Shown here: positions 1 to 11,047 of the stretch, piece after piece
Position numbering within the stretch: position 1 is the stretch's first letter
How the letters are laid out: every line of letters begins with the position of its first letter
NCBI GenBank assembly: GCA_025449115.1
Contig: JAHLKC010000004.1
Span: 434,001-498,000 of the forward strand
Origin: Chytridium lagenaria
Taxonomy: Eukaryota > Chytridiomycota > Chytridiomycetes > Chytridiales > Chytridiaceae
Direction: 5' to 3'
Length of the DNA stretch: 64,000 nucleotides
Program-made: the position numbers and the translations under genes
Notes under the pieces: generated by a model
Seen by the model: only the letters and a program-made list of their open reading frames with translations
Databases searched by the model: none
Told to the model about the DNA's origin: nothing

Positions 1-278
1 ACTATTTGGAATTTGGCAATTACTCCCATGTAGTAGGATAAGATTATTTTTACCAGCCTGGAAAGCCTCTTCAGTGGGGATCCTAGTCTTCATGATATCC
101 TTTCTTTTAAGCAGAGCTTCCTGAGACTGCTTATCCCGAATCTCGGCAATGACATCAGGGACGGTAAAACATTCTGCATGCAATGCTTCCAGATCAAAGT
201 TTTTGATGAGGGCATTTGCATCAACGACAACCAAGCGAATTGGCCAGTTGTCGAGGGAAGAGCTTCATCCGTTGTCAT
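1..278 (-). CDS. NOB1: NOB1, 20S pre-rRNA D-site endonuclease (5' exon only, runs off window)
   Basis: This is the PIN-domain endonuclease that cuts the 3' end of 18S rRNA (site D) in cytoplasmic pre-40S particles. Read from the high end, the exon encodes the start of the PIN domain: VVVDANALIKN carries the first catalytic Asp and FTVPDVIAEIRDKQ the second acidic cluster, both close to the family pattern. The exon ends at 54 with a GT donor, and 1-53 is intron. The rest of the PIN domain and the zinc ribbon lie outside the window. The ATG at 278 is out of frame with the PIN domain by one base; adding a G to the GG of ACTGGCC joins them (STTG-PIRLVVVD). It is transcribed divergently from the decarboxylase at 391. 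Identity is firm; the start is inferred. Confidence 0.82.
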
Positions 279-309
279 TTTTTACCGTCTAATTCAAAGG
301 ATGTCGACA

Positions 310-310
<1 letters not shown>

Positions 311-341
<31 letters not shown>
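311..341. repeat. poly(A) tract, 31 bases
   Basis: An uninterrupted run of 31 A on the plus strand lies between the divergent starts of NOB1 (278) and the PLP decarboxylase (391). Poly(dA:dT) tracts in fungal divergent promoters commonly exclude nucleosomes; that role is inferred from position only. Confidence 0.9.
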
Positions 342-344
<3 letters not shown>

Positions 345-390
345 TTGAAGCGACACCATCTGTTGCACAAAGCAATCACTTGCCATCGCG

Positions 391-2115
391 ATGCAAGAAG
401 AACTCAAGAAAGTCGTCGATCACATCGCCTTGCGCGAGCAGAAAATTCATTCTCTACACCCTATCGCAAAGAAAAGGATATCCGTCATGCCGAGTCTAGC
501 ATGCCTCTTTCGCTGCCTTCTTCAGGGTGGGATCTTAACAAGGTCACTGACCACCTCTTGGACACCATTGCACCTGCCCTCGCCCCTGGTCATGGTATGT
601 CCTCCATCTCCATCAGACGGTAAAATGCACAGCGCAAAGGCGCTTGAATTGGCCACTTGTGGTTGTTATTGTGAAGAAGGGCTTTAAACCCCGTTGTGCT
701 CACACTATCTACTGATATTCTACATTATCCTCCCTTCTTTTTTAGCTGGTCCAAGATACTTTGGATTCGTGACAGGCGGCGTGACCCACGCCGCCACCTT
801 AGCAGACTTCATCTCCACCTCCTATGATAACTCGGCCCAAGTACACCTTCCCAACGAAACTATCACAACAACTCTCGAATCACGAACCCTTGAATACATC
901 CTTGACCTCTTAGATCTTGATCGCACCGCTTTTCCCGGCCGCACGTTCACCACTGGTGCAACCGCTTCAAATATCCTTGGTCTAGCCTGTGGCAGAGAAC
1001 ACGTCATGAAAGGCATTCATGGACCCGAATTCAGTACTGCAGACGAAGGGCTGTCCAATTGCCGTATTCGATTATTTCATGTAGATGGACATGCGAGCGT
1101 GGGGAAAGCTGCATCAGTGATTGGGGTTGGTCGACGGAATTGCGTGAATCTGGCCAAAGAGTCGGACGCCCCCGAATTTGATCTTGAGGTGCTTGAAAAG
1201 CATTTAGAGGAATCGAAGAGGGATGGTTTATGGATGTATCGTGGTTTCTAGCCATGGTGAAGTCAATACTGGGAGATACACACAAGATATTCCCGGAATT
1301 AGAAAGGCTTGCGATAAGTATGGAGCGTGGTTGCATGTTGATGCTGGTGAGAAAACATTGTAATCTTTCAGTATTTGAGTCAGTCCTGACTCCTTTCTCC
1401 GTAAGCATTCGGCGCATTTGCTGGAACCGACACATATCTAGAGCTTGCGGATAGCATCACCTCCGACGCTCACAAATGGCTAAACGTTCCGTACGTCTCC
1501 TCATCATTACTCATTTAACCCTATACATCATTTAAAAAGATACGATTGCGGCATTTTCTTTTCAAGATCTCTTGACCTTCTTCAAGCCGTGTTCTCTCCA
1601 ACCTTTGAATCGGGCGGTCCGGGACCCGCGTACCTTCTTGCTGCCGCAGATTCCTCTATTCCATCTCCCTTGACCATTGGCATCGAAAATTCTCGTCGAT
1701 TCCGAGCGTTACCCCTGTATGCGAGTCTCCTCAATCTTGGAAAACAAGGTTACAAAGCTCTTTTCAAGCGTAACGTTGATTTTTCTCGTCGCATTGCCTT
1801 TGGATGGTGGCGAATCCCTGTTATGAGGTTTTAAATGGTGGAGGTGATGACGGTGTTCTGATAAATATTGTTTTATTTGCGGCAAGTGAATGTGCACCTG
1901 AGGTTTTTAGAGATGAAAAGACGGGTGGGGCGAAGCTTGCGGCTGCGATTAATGCTCTTGGCAAGATTTATGTGACGGCGACGGTGTGGAAGGGGAGAAG
2001 TGCTGTGAGGATTGCTGTTAGTAATTGGAGGACTGGATTGAAAGTTCATGATGATGTTGATATGGACGATTTTGAGGTTACGACGAGGGTATTAAGGGAT
2101 GTCATGGCATGCTAG
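391..2115 (+). CDS. PLP-dependent (group II) amino acid decarboxylase
   Basis: Member of the aromatic-L-amino-acid/tyrosine decarboxylase fold, which removes the alpha-carboxylate of an amino acid using pyridoxal phosphate. Exons are about 391-594, 746-1346, 1406-1490 and 1540-2115, all with GT..AG introns (49-151 nt). Landmarks in order: a RHAESSMPLSLP-type N-terminus, FGFVTGGVT, FTTGATASNILGL, SHGEVNTG, the PLP lysine in DAHKWLNVP (codon at 1474), and GIENSRRFRALP. The frame breaks three times. Each is cured by one base in a homopolymer: add C near 460 (HPYRKEKD), drop T near 1224 (DGYGCIVVSHG), add T near 1798 (AFWMVANPCYEVLN). The substrate cannot be told. The class is clear; whether the copy is functional depends on whether the breaks are real. 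Confidence 0.83.
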
Positions 2116-2306
2116 AATTGAGGGTTTTGGATTAATGTGTCGTAGTTTTTGTCGTAGTTTTACCAAATATTGCGAAGACATAAAAGAATAAATGTTACAT
2201 GAATATGTTGCGGGACAATAGTTTCTACAAGTCATTCAGGATATAGGGAATGGTTGGAAATGTATTAAAAGGATGTGTGGAAAGGGGAGAAAGGGAGTCA
2301 ATAAGA

Positions 2307-3705
2307 TTAATGTTGGAGGACACCGCAACCAAGCTGCCTTGAATGGCGAGCAGAAGTGCTTCGCCTCCAATGAAAGAGGTGTATGTTTCTCAAGAGAATA
2401 TTGCTGCTTCGTTGGATCCCAGAAACGTTGAGACTTTTGAGCAAAACTAATAAACGAGTCTCGTAAGCTTTTTTTGCTGTTGCTACGTTCAATGAATCCA
2501 TCAAGATCAAGTTCGCAAACGTTCGATCATCCTTCACATTGCGCACGCCTTAACTTTCGACAAGTTTACGTAACTTATACGGACTCCATATCCCTGATTT
2601 AGCGAGCAGTCGTCCACAAGGCCATCATTCGTTACTTCTCGGTTATGCCCGTTATCTATCAAAGGAAGGGTGATTTAAGTGATCTACCAAGGTCGTTTGA
2701 AGACGGCCTAGGTATCCAGTCTCTCATACGCGCCTCTTTTCCTGACGTGTCGCCGTTTACGAAATCTGCCTTGATTCTAGGACGTGATCCTCCGCCATCA
2801 GGTACTCAGTGGGCCGCCACGTCAACCCCAATTCTGTAGCAAGACCTGTTTGTTGTGAGAATTGCCATGCTTACCTTGATCGTGAGGCGAACGCATGCTG
2901 CAATATAGCAAAATTAATCTAGCGTTCGCCTCTGCAATATAGCAAAAATAATCTAGCAAGTCCTTATCGATAAGTTCACAAGACCCCTGAGGTTATTTCT
3001 AGAAATTTTCTAGTTCTGCAACAACAATATTTACCTAACGTCTTTGTTCAAGTATAGTTCAGCGCTGTCGATCAGGTAATTCTCGGAAGTCGTCACAATT
3101 GCATCATCCACTAAAACCTCCCATCCATCCCAATCCTCCCCCGGCTTCGATTTTTCCACGACCACCCACAGTATTGGTTGCAGGGCTCCGAGGTCTCACC
3201 CATCGTTATCTTATAAAACCCATCAACTCTTTTGCTATGTATAACACTCCTTAATGCTTCAGACGACCAGTAGAGCCCGTCGCATTTTCTCTCTGAAACG
3301 TGATGCACACGTACAGAAAGATCATACGTTCCCTCCAACCGACGCCTGAGAATCATTGCAAGCCTAAAAGACACAGTATAGAGTCAAAGTTGAAAGACAA
3401 TTTCGTCTTGTAGGCTCTTAATGGTTTCAAACATGCTCTGATCCCCGTCAGTAGAGTAAGGGTTTGCCTCGAAAACACGGTCCAGTATGGGTGATCCCGA
3501 ATATTTTGACCTGGTTTCCTGTCTCAGCGTGCGGCATCAACATAAGAGGATCTCGCCGTACCAACCGTGCGATAAACACAAGAACGGATAATCCTAATCA
3601 ATTCTTTACAAACCCCCAGCGTCTTGATGAAGGTCACTAGCTGCCCCCGACAGGACCGTTCACTTCACACTTCAACAACCTCTTCCACATGACCCTCATC
3701 TCCAT
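2307..3705 (-). CDS. Uncharacterised protein, reading frame heavily broken
   Basis: I do not recognise this protein. Reading down from an ATG at 3705 there is a chain of coding-like stretches in shifting frames: MEMRVMWKRLLKCEVNGPVG, QLVTFIKTLGVCKEL, SPILDRVFEANPYSTDGDQ, RRRLEGTYDLSVRVHHVSE, LGALQPILWVVVEKSKP and WEVLVDDAIVTTSENY. An intron-like gap holding an inverted repeat follows, then further stretches such as SGKEARMRDWIPRPSSND and DDRTFANLILMDSLN. Several shifts vanish when one base is added in a G or C run (near 3639, 3531 and 3190). An in-frame TGA near 3387 sits in what may be a 35-nt intron. Converges on the decarboxylase. Both ends are uncertain, and it could be two genes. Confidence 0.45.
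2884..2932. repeat. Perfect 11-bp inverted repeat within a tandem duplication
   Basis: GAGGCGAACGC at 2884-2894 is exactly inverted at 2922-2932 (GCGTTCGCCTC), with a 27-nt loop. Overlapping this, a 26-bp unit beginning CTGCAATATAGC occurs at 2898-2923 and again at 2932-2957 with one mismatch. It lies in what appears to be an intron of the broken minus-strand gene. Confidence 0.8.
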
Positions 3706-3833
3706 CAATCGTGCCTCATGCTTACGACTTTTCGGTTTCTCGCTTTCTCCTTATCCTTGTGAGTCTTGTGGTCATGTAAATTTATATAAATCTGGCATTT
3801 GTTTTGTTTACTTTTAAAAGTGACAATTTAACG

Positions 3834-5346
3834 ATGACGGACCTCCATCACCAGCTCCACCAACTCAAGCTCCTCATGCTCCATGAGCAAATACAAAAAG
3901 ACATACAATCCAAACACCAACAAGCTCCATCTCCATCCCAAAATCTTGTATCCAATCCCACCCTCAACGCCCCCATTGAATCCCCAAACGCCACTCAACC
4001 CCAGCACCAAAACCTCGCCTTCGAAGCCTACCGCAGCGAACTCGAGAAACTATCAACAAAAGTCGATGCATTGACAACAAACATCCATAAGGAAACACAA
4101 ATTCAGTGGAATGCAGAAGGTGAGGTTGCGAAAACAAAAACACATTGTTTTAATGTCGTATAGATATGTATCGAACAATCATGATGCAGAACGCTCAAGT
4201 GCAGGGATTGTTAATGCAGAATGTGCTGGGAGGAACTGGAACGTTTATGTTGGGTGCACCGAATGCGGCAGGAAAGACCGCCCCCGCTTCCGTCCCCACA
4301 CCCAACCCCACAACAAAGGTACACCACCTCGCATTCCACATCTAAACCCCCGCCCACCCAGAAACCCCTTAAAACATTTAAAATGCGCCGTATTCGATCC
4401 CGTCTCCACACCATCTTCTTCTGCGCGACCCTTAAAGTTTCTGGTCGTCATTTTCGTAAAGAGCCCAAAAACGTGGACCGGATCATGCAGATGAGTCAAG
4501 ATGAGTTATGCACGTTTTTCAAGGAACGTAAAACGTTCTTCGATGCTGTCGAGATGATATCGAGAACGTCAAAGGAAGGGACGGCTTTGATTCATGTTGT
4601 GGGTGGGGAAGGGTGGTTAGTTAATGAGAATGGTAGTGACGGTCTGTGGACTTGTGGTGGAGACGTTAACAAAAGTGAGAGTTTAACCCTTGATTAGTTC
4701 CTTTGTTTATTTTTTGTTTATTTTCATTTTTCTTTTATTGTTTTATTTTCGATGCTAACTCGATGTTAAATAGACCACCATTCCACAACTACGGTGAGTG
4801 TCATTTTTCACGACTTTATTATTCCTAAAGGTTTTATTATAGAAACCGTTCATCCACCTTCCCCATCATTGAACGCACCATCTTCCACCTCCTCAGCATG
4901 GACGCCACCATCACCGCCGACCCTCTCATGCCCCCGAACTCCGCAACTTCCTCCAAAAAGACCCCCTCCACATCCACCGCACAACCAAGAAATACAAACT
5001 CTCCATCCTCCTCTATCTCTTCATCTCAAAAACCCTCATCGGCAACATGCTGATGCGTCCCATCGACAGTCTGATCATCAAACGTCTCTTCCCATTGCTG
5101 GAACTCAATCTTTTATGTGTCGCTTACGTGTTGAACATGGTCATGGTTAAAAGCTGCGGGTTCGCGGTGGAGGAGCATTGCAGAGAGTTTTTGGGGAGGG
5201 TGCCGGTTTCCCTTAAGGTGGTCAAGATGAATGGGACGTTGGCGCATCAGATTGAACAGTGGACCTTTGCGGTGGAGAATTGGATAAAGGGGGTTTTGGC
5301 GTTCATTGAAAAAGACGCTATGATGAATATTATAAAACGAACTTAA
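3834..5346 (+). CDS. Uncharacterised protein with Q/H/P-rich N-terminus and helical C-terminal domain
   Basis: Function unknown. It begins at ATG 3834 (MTDLHHQLHQLKLLMLHEQ). Introns at 4121-4164 (44 nt) and about 4319-4362 (44 nt) give continuous reading; two more follow near 4674-4771 and 4792-4842. The N-terminal 130 residues are Gln/His/Pro rich with a short amphipathic helix. A middle block contains DELCTFFKERKTFFDAVEM and GTALIHVVGGEGWLVNENG. The C-terminal 170 residues are mostly helical (LRNFLQKDPLHIHRTTKKY, LFPLLELNLLCVAYVLNMV) and end KDAMMNIIKRT. The last exon needs one extra C in the CCCCC at about 4930 to join its two halves. I see no catalytic motif. Intron calls support a real gene; nothing supports a role. 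Confidence 0.6.
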
Positions 5347-5706
5347 TTCACAAGGTTAAGGTGAAAAAAAATGGATTGCTGCAATTGTTTTATTCTCTTT
5401 ACATATACAACACATAAGCCGAAAGATACACAAAAGCCACTTAAAGCAGAACAAGGGGGAATAACCAAAAGGAGCTAAGCAACAGCATAAACAACGGGAG
5501 TGAAGGAAGAAAAAGTTACAGAAAGGCGAAGAGGAACCAGGATCACAGTTCATAACCGCTCAAAAAGAAAAAAAATATGCTTTCAACAATAACCCAGAGA
5601 TTATAACGAAAAAAAAATTAGGCGAAGCAATAAACCAAGAAACAATATCAAACGCCAAAACGAACAAAAAGTAGAAATGGATCCCCAGAGCCCAACCAAA
5701 TATCCT
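5347..5706. other. Gap between convergent genes
   Basis: A-rich 360-bp stretch between the stop of the plus-strand gene (5346) and the stop of the minus-strand gene (5707). It presumably holds both 3' UTRs. No coding or RNA gene seen. Confidence 0.6.
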
Positions 5707-7424
5707 CTACTTTTTCGGTCCCCCACCTCTCCTCACAACAACCTGCCCCGCCATTGCCTGCTCCTTCATCCCTCCCTTCAAATAGTGGCTCTTCGAATTC
5801 CCCGCCGCATCCCACATATCCGCCACATCCACCAGCGTCCCTTTTCGTTCATTTACCTCCCCGTCCCCTGTTACTGGTCGCAGCTTCAACACAGGTTCAT
5901 CTGCTTCAGCTCCATCACCCCACAAATCCACCGTCTCGTCAAACCGTTTCTCAAAACCCTGGTAGTGAATCTTGATCTTACAGCTTGCTGCCGGAGCGTC
6001 AGTGACGAGGTAGTAGATGGCCCGGCCGGGGTACCAGTTTCTATAAGAAAATGATTAGACTATATTCAGCGATACTATTCGGAGAAGGAGACGTACTCAT
6101 ATTTAGAGCTATAAACTTCCAACTCTGTGCCGTATTTCAAGTTAAACTGCCACGGAGAGCCTGCATCTCCTGGCATGAATTTTCCAAGCTGTGGAACAAA
6201 AGTATCCGTAACAGATTTTTCCGCGGCTTTCGGGGCTTCTTCCTCTTCTTCGTCGACATCCTTCTTGTCTTCCAACTTTTGCTTCTTGGTCAAAGACTTA
6301 TCAACTTCCTCAGTCTCGGTCTCATTCACCTCATCGACGGCACTCGCTGCAGTGTTTCCCCGTTTCCTCGAAGCGCGGACGGGTTTCTCAGCCTTCTCAA
6401 CCTTCTCAACCTTTTCAGACTTTTCAGGCTTTTCAGGCTGATCAGCAGCCTTCTCAATGGCTTTCTCCAAATTATCTGACTTCTCAGCCATCGCCTCTGC
6501 TTGTACCTCAACAGGGGTAGCCTCAACAGTCTTTGCATTTCTTCCACGCTTCTTCACAACCTTTTCAGAAGCAACGGGAAGCTGCGAAGCGTCAGGCACC
6601 GCAACGTCCACCTCCATGTCTTCGGCAACACCCGCGTCAGTTTCCCTCGGAGGTGCAAGACGCGCCACCTCTTCCACAGGGTCGACAACATCAGGGTTTC
6701 ATCCTCTGTGGACGTAGGGGGTGAAACTTCAACGTCTTTGTTGGATTGGGGTAAGCGTCGTCGAACACCCATGCGACGACCTTTTGCAGGTGCTTGGGCG
6801 GGACCGTCGTCAGTCGACACAGCAGCTACGACGTCATCACAATTGGCTTGGTGCTCGTCTGGGTTAATTTGTGCACTGCGAGCGGTTGGTTTCGCCTTGA
6901 CGTCCTTTGGGGTTTGTCCGAAACCTCAGGAGAGATTGGAAGAGCGTCCTGCTTTTTTGGGGCAGCAACGGGAGGTTCCTCTACTTCCATTGCAACATCT
7001 TCTTGTTGGTCAATGTATACGGGTTTCCCTGTGACGGCCTTTTCACGTTCACTCCTTGTAAGCGAGTAAAGCTTGGGAGGGGCGTGAATATCCCACATCT
7101 CGCTATCCTCCATTTCCATTCCTGCACGTCTTAAAACCTCGTCATCCGATGTGGGTTGACGGATTGGAAGTCTTCTGTGGGGTTGTTTTGGGTTTACGTC
7201 CTCGACCCTCGGGTTTTGAAGGGTTGGTGGGGAGGTCGAGGGTGGTGTCGAGAGCGGGGAGGCCGGTGATGTGGATTTGAAGTTGAAGACGACCTGTGGA
7301 GTTGCGAATGTATTTGATGGCGCGACCGGGAGCCAGAGAGGTTTGAAGCGGGGAGGAGGACTTCGATGGGAGTTCCAAAGGGGAGGTTGAGGTACCAGTG
7401 TTGGGGGTCGATGACGTCTGCCAT
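5707..7424 (-). CDS. Chromatin-reader-like protein with two chromo-barrel/Tudor-knot-like ends and a charged linker
   Basis: Start ATG 7424 (MADVIDPQHWYLNLPFGTPIEV). One intron at 6041-6096 joins SSKYE to NWYPGRAIYYL. The C-terminal unit reads GTELEVYSSKYE-NWYPGRAIYY, then KIKIHYQGFEKRFDETVDL, which follows the Tudor-knot/chromo-barrel pattern (W-Y-P-G-R strand, H-Y-x-G-F, R-x-D-E). The N-terminal unit repeats that logic more loosely (FGTPIEVLLP, APGRAIKYI, LQIHITGLPALDTTLDL). Between them are about 300 disordered residues with an AT-hook-like GRGRKPK and long Glu/Lys stretches. Four one-base breaks (about 7345, 7160, 6900, 6700) each lie in a 2-4 base run, and correcting them gives one frame. 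Nuclear, histone- or DNA-linked function is inferred. Confidence 0.65.
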
Positions 7425-8381
7425 TGCTTTGAATGTGTAATTGACTTGACTTCGACAAGCTTAATGAAATAATTTTTTTTTGAGTGCTTTTTGAATAATC
7501 ATCGTAAGCTTGACGGGTTCACACGCATGCACTGCTGGAGCTTTCAGAACAAACATTACACTTGCATATAGCTCATACATACAGAGGTTATGGTTTTCCA
7601 TTCCTTTTTTTAATTCACAATAGTAAGATTAGAAGCAGATGCATGCCAGAAAAAAGATGGGCAGGCTTCTTCCCAGCTTCAGTAAAGTGTCCTTTACTAT
7701 CTTGGTGTCGGAAGATTATACCATTATGCTTACGGGTGTGATCTATATAGACCACCCAAGCGTGCTCTTGCTTGCATACAGCAAAAAGAAAGAATAAACG
7801 TTTACGCGATTTCACAGTGAGAATACTACAGGCAGGTGAGTTTCTGTATAATTTATTTCAAATATTTCTGCCTACATATCATGATATCATATCATATACG
7901 AGATATTCTGACAGTGTGTGGATTGTGATGCCCAGCTCTATAGTTAGTTAGTTATTTACATATAAATAAATACATCGATATAGTTATGAATATATCACAT
8001 TGAGTATTATACCTATATAGGTATCTACTAATATCTTTTGCTTATGATAATAGTAGGTGTCCTCTCATTGGCTCGATTATTTAAACATGGTTGCTCCTTG
8101 GGCTGAAATGTCATGTGTAACCTTCATTATCTCAAATTTGAATTTATTTTGTTTGGGATATCAGACCGAAACAAAGAAAAAAAAAACTATTTAAAAAAAA
8201 AGGGAGAAGGCCATAAACTGCTATCACTTAGTAAAATAAAGAGTTGAATTCAAAACTCATCAATTACCTCATCTCACTCCAGCATCCGTCACTCCCCGTC
8301 ATTTGTCGTTCTCCTTACATACTTGCTACGCTCCATTCCCTTTGCCCTATTCCCTTATCCCTGAGATAGAAAAAAGTCATC
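7425..8381. other. Divergent intergenic region, AT-rich
   Basis: 957 bp between divergently transcribed genes. It contains short tandem AT motifs (ATCATATC near 7880, TATATAGTT-type repeats near 7960-8040) and A-runs near 8180. No convincing ORF; probably two promoters. Confidence 0.6.
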
Positions 8382-9811
8382 ATGAAGGAACAATGCACAT
8401 GCGACCCTGTCGCCATTGACGGCCACCCCTACATACAATTGTACGTTGAATGATCCCTACCTATCTTATCGCTTCACTCTGTGACCTGCAACTTGCAATA
8501 CAGAATATTATGTCTATTCTTTTCTAATCAACCTCCTCATTTTTGCATTTAGCATCGGAACATGGTTTGGTGATTGCGTCAGGACACCAGCTGAGATAGC
8601 ATCATTTACATCGGGTCTGTTATCGTTGCTGTGTTATATCGTTGCTCTTTTTCCTCAGATGGTGGGTTAGCTTTTTGTTTGAACCAGTTGGCTTTTGTAA
8701 GTCATGAAAAAAACTGATGATAAGTTTAGTGGATGAACTACAAGCGCAAGTCGGTTGAAGGTCTTTCCGCAGGTCTCATCTTCATTTGGTAGGCTTCCTT
8801 TTTCCTCCTTTCATCTCCACGTCCACACCTATTGGCATTTTATTGATAAGAAAAAAATGAACAGGGCATTTGGTGACATGTGCAATCTCACTGGTGCCAT
8901 CCTTACCAACCAACTCCGCACCCAGGTCTTTGTCGCAACCGTCTTTGTCGCCGTCGACGTTGTCATTGTCTTCCAATACCTCTGGTACACCAACCTCCGT
9001 GTCGTCCTTTTCGGTCTTCAACCCAGGGCAGGGACAGAACGTGAACCTTTACTACCCCCTCATACCGGCGAGAGCGTGGATGGCCTTCAATCTTCTTACA
9101 ACAACCCGTCAAAACCACGCACAGGAGGTAAAGCCGCCTCAACGCTCTCCTTATCTTCCAACGACGAAACCGTGGTCTCGTCCACTTCATCCCGAAGCTC
9201 TGAAGTCCAGACTCGTTCCATGGGAACCGCGGCCGTCGCAGGAGCTGTTGCGGTCAGTCTTGCTGGTCTCGTGGATTCAGCGTCGGGTTTCCCCGTGACC
9301 CTGTTTGGGTTCCATGATGTTCACGCCGTGTCATCGTTTTCGTTGATGGATCCGACGGCGCCCAGGTTGTGTGATCAGCGGTTGCCGTTGTCGGAGACGG
9401 CGGTTATGTTGGGATCGGTTGCGGCTTGGTGTTCGGGGTTGTTGTATTTCTTTAGTCGGATGCCGCAGATTGCAGAGAATGCAAAGAAGAAGAGTGTGGA
9501 GGGATTGTCGTTAGGTATGTTGTTTTTCGCCCTTGCCTCCCTCTTTGGTCCCTCCATGTGTTTACTGTTCCTTCTTATTGAACGAGGAACCTCCCCTAAA
9601 AATCTTTTTCTTGGCAGGCCTGTTTATTTTCACGCTCTCGGGAAACTTTACGTACGGTCTCTCCATCCTCCTCCGTGGTCCCACCTTTGACTGGCAATTT
9701 GTCCGCTCCGACCTCCCGTACGTTATTGGCTCCATCGGTGTCCTCTGTTTCGACATTGTGATTCTAACGCAGGCCTACTTTTTCGGGGAACTGAAATGGG
9801 AGAACCTTTGA
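8382..9811 (+). CDS. PQ-loop seven-TM vacuolar/lysosomal transporter (PQLC2/Ypq family)
   Basis: A 356-residue protein in five exons: 8382-8440, 8553-8661, 8730-8788, 8865-9514 and 9618-9811; the lengths sum to an exact reading frame with no break. It carries both PQ-loop repeats: ALFPQM-WMNYKRKSVEGLS in the first half and RMPQIAENAKKKSVEGLS in the second, each followed by Gly/Leu-rich membrane helices. A variable Ser/Thr-rich loop of about 100 residues separates the halves. Family members export cationic amino acids from the vacuole (yeast Ypq1-3, animal PQLC2); the exact substrate here is not known. It starts MKEQCTCDP and ends GELKWENL. One of the cleanest genes in the window. Confidence 0.88.
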
Positions 9812-11047
9812 ATTTCCCACCCATCTCTATTTTTATCATTTTCACCCCTTTTTTTGCATCCCCTGCCTTTGGAAAAAAAAACAAACTATCTATGCTTTTA
9901 TGATCCCCCTACTTTGTTTTTTCTTTTAATTATCGCGAAAACTGTTGTTGTGCGGGTTAGATGATTGATCACCCAGCCTTTTTCTTTCTTTCTTTTTTTT
10001 TTTTTTTGGTTCGTGATGATGGGGGATACGGAAGAAACGTCTGTAATGGTTTTACTGCGATTTTATTAGGGGTTTATTTTTTCCTCACTCGTTATTTTAA
10101 AAACCATTCTCATTTTACCTCACCCTTTTCCCCTCGACTGTTTGGAACGAAAATTGTATTTATTATTATTTTTTCACGAGCTCTATAAATGGGTATTCAT
10201 TTTATTATATTATTTTGGAGTCGTAATGGAGTTCTGGGTTTCTCTTTTTTGTGAGCGCTTTTCTCCCTTTTTTCACTTTTTTTTTAGATGAGTTATTTGG
10301 TGAAGAGAGGCACAGCGGGTTATGGTGGTGGGAGGTAGTTTTGACGGGCCGACTTTGAAACCATGTAGAATTTTCGACAATTTTTAAGTTTCTCATTCCC
10401 CCCCGCTCCTTGCCCATTTATTATCTTATTGATGTCCTTTTTTTTATCGCCATAAATATTTGTCGTTATAGACGTGGTTTCTTGTTTGTTTTGTTTTGTG
10501 GAGGTTATGGTTTGTTGTGATGAAGAAGGAGTTATGGGGTTGCGATTTTTCGTTCATCTTTTTGAACATTCTCATTTTTATCTCTTTTTGGCCCGTCGAT
10601 TGCATGCGACAGACTTATATATAAATTCATCGTCCACTTTCTGGCTGATCGTGGATCACCGTGGATCATCGGACATAGATTTTTTTTTGGTTTTTGCGGG
10701 GCTTCTTCCCCCACCCCACTTTAACGGTTTAACCTTTTATATTTTTTTTTCGCTGGGATTTGCAAGGCCGGGTCGAAAGGTCCATTCCGAAACGTTTTTA
10801 CTTATAAGGTTTGAACGGAACGGAAGGACGATTTTTAGTTCTGTTGAAGTGATTTATTTTTTTTCGGTGCAAGTATGCGTGGATATAAACAAAAGTGAAA
10901 TAGTGGGAAGGGGGTAACGATAACGCCCAAAAAATGCGATAGGGAAGAGAAGTAAAATGGGTTGTATGTGTAGCGGAGGTGTCTTATGTTTGTGTCTTTT
11001 TTGGACAAGATATGTGGAGGTGAACGAAAAAAAAATATGCAAGGGAA
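9812..11047. other. T-rich non-coding stretch between convergent genes
   Basis: About 1.2 kb, strongly T-rich on the plus strand, between two convergent stops. Open frames here are low-complexity Phe/Leu/Tyr translations without introns or motifs, so I do not call a gene. Confidence 0.6.

Noticed and set aside
391..2115. PLP decarboxylase as a pseudogene
   Set aside because: All three breaks sit in homopolymers, splice sites and the PLP lysine are intact, and neighbouring unrelated genes show the same error type. Not excluded, but not the simplest reading.
2645..2839. 64-residue plus-strand ORF (MPVIYQRKGDLSD..)
   Set aside because: It mirrors the more protein-like minus-strand reading (SGKEARMRDWIPRPSSND), so it is treated as a shadow.
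10474..10917. 147-residue ORF in the T-rich gap after the PQ-loop gene
   Set aside because: Composition is Phe/Leu-biased as expected from T-rich DNA, with no motif and no splice pattern.
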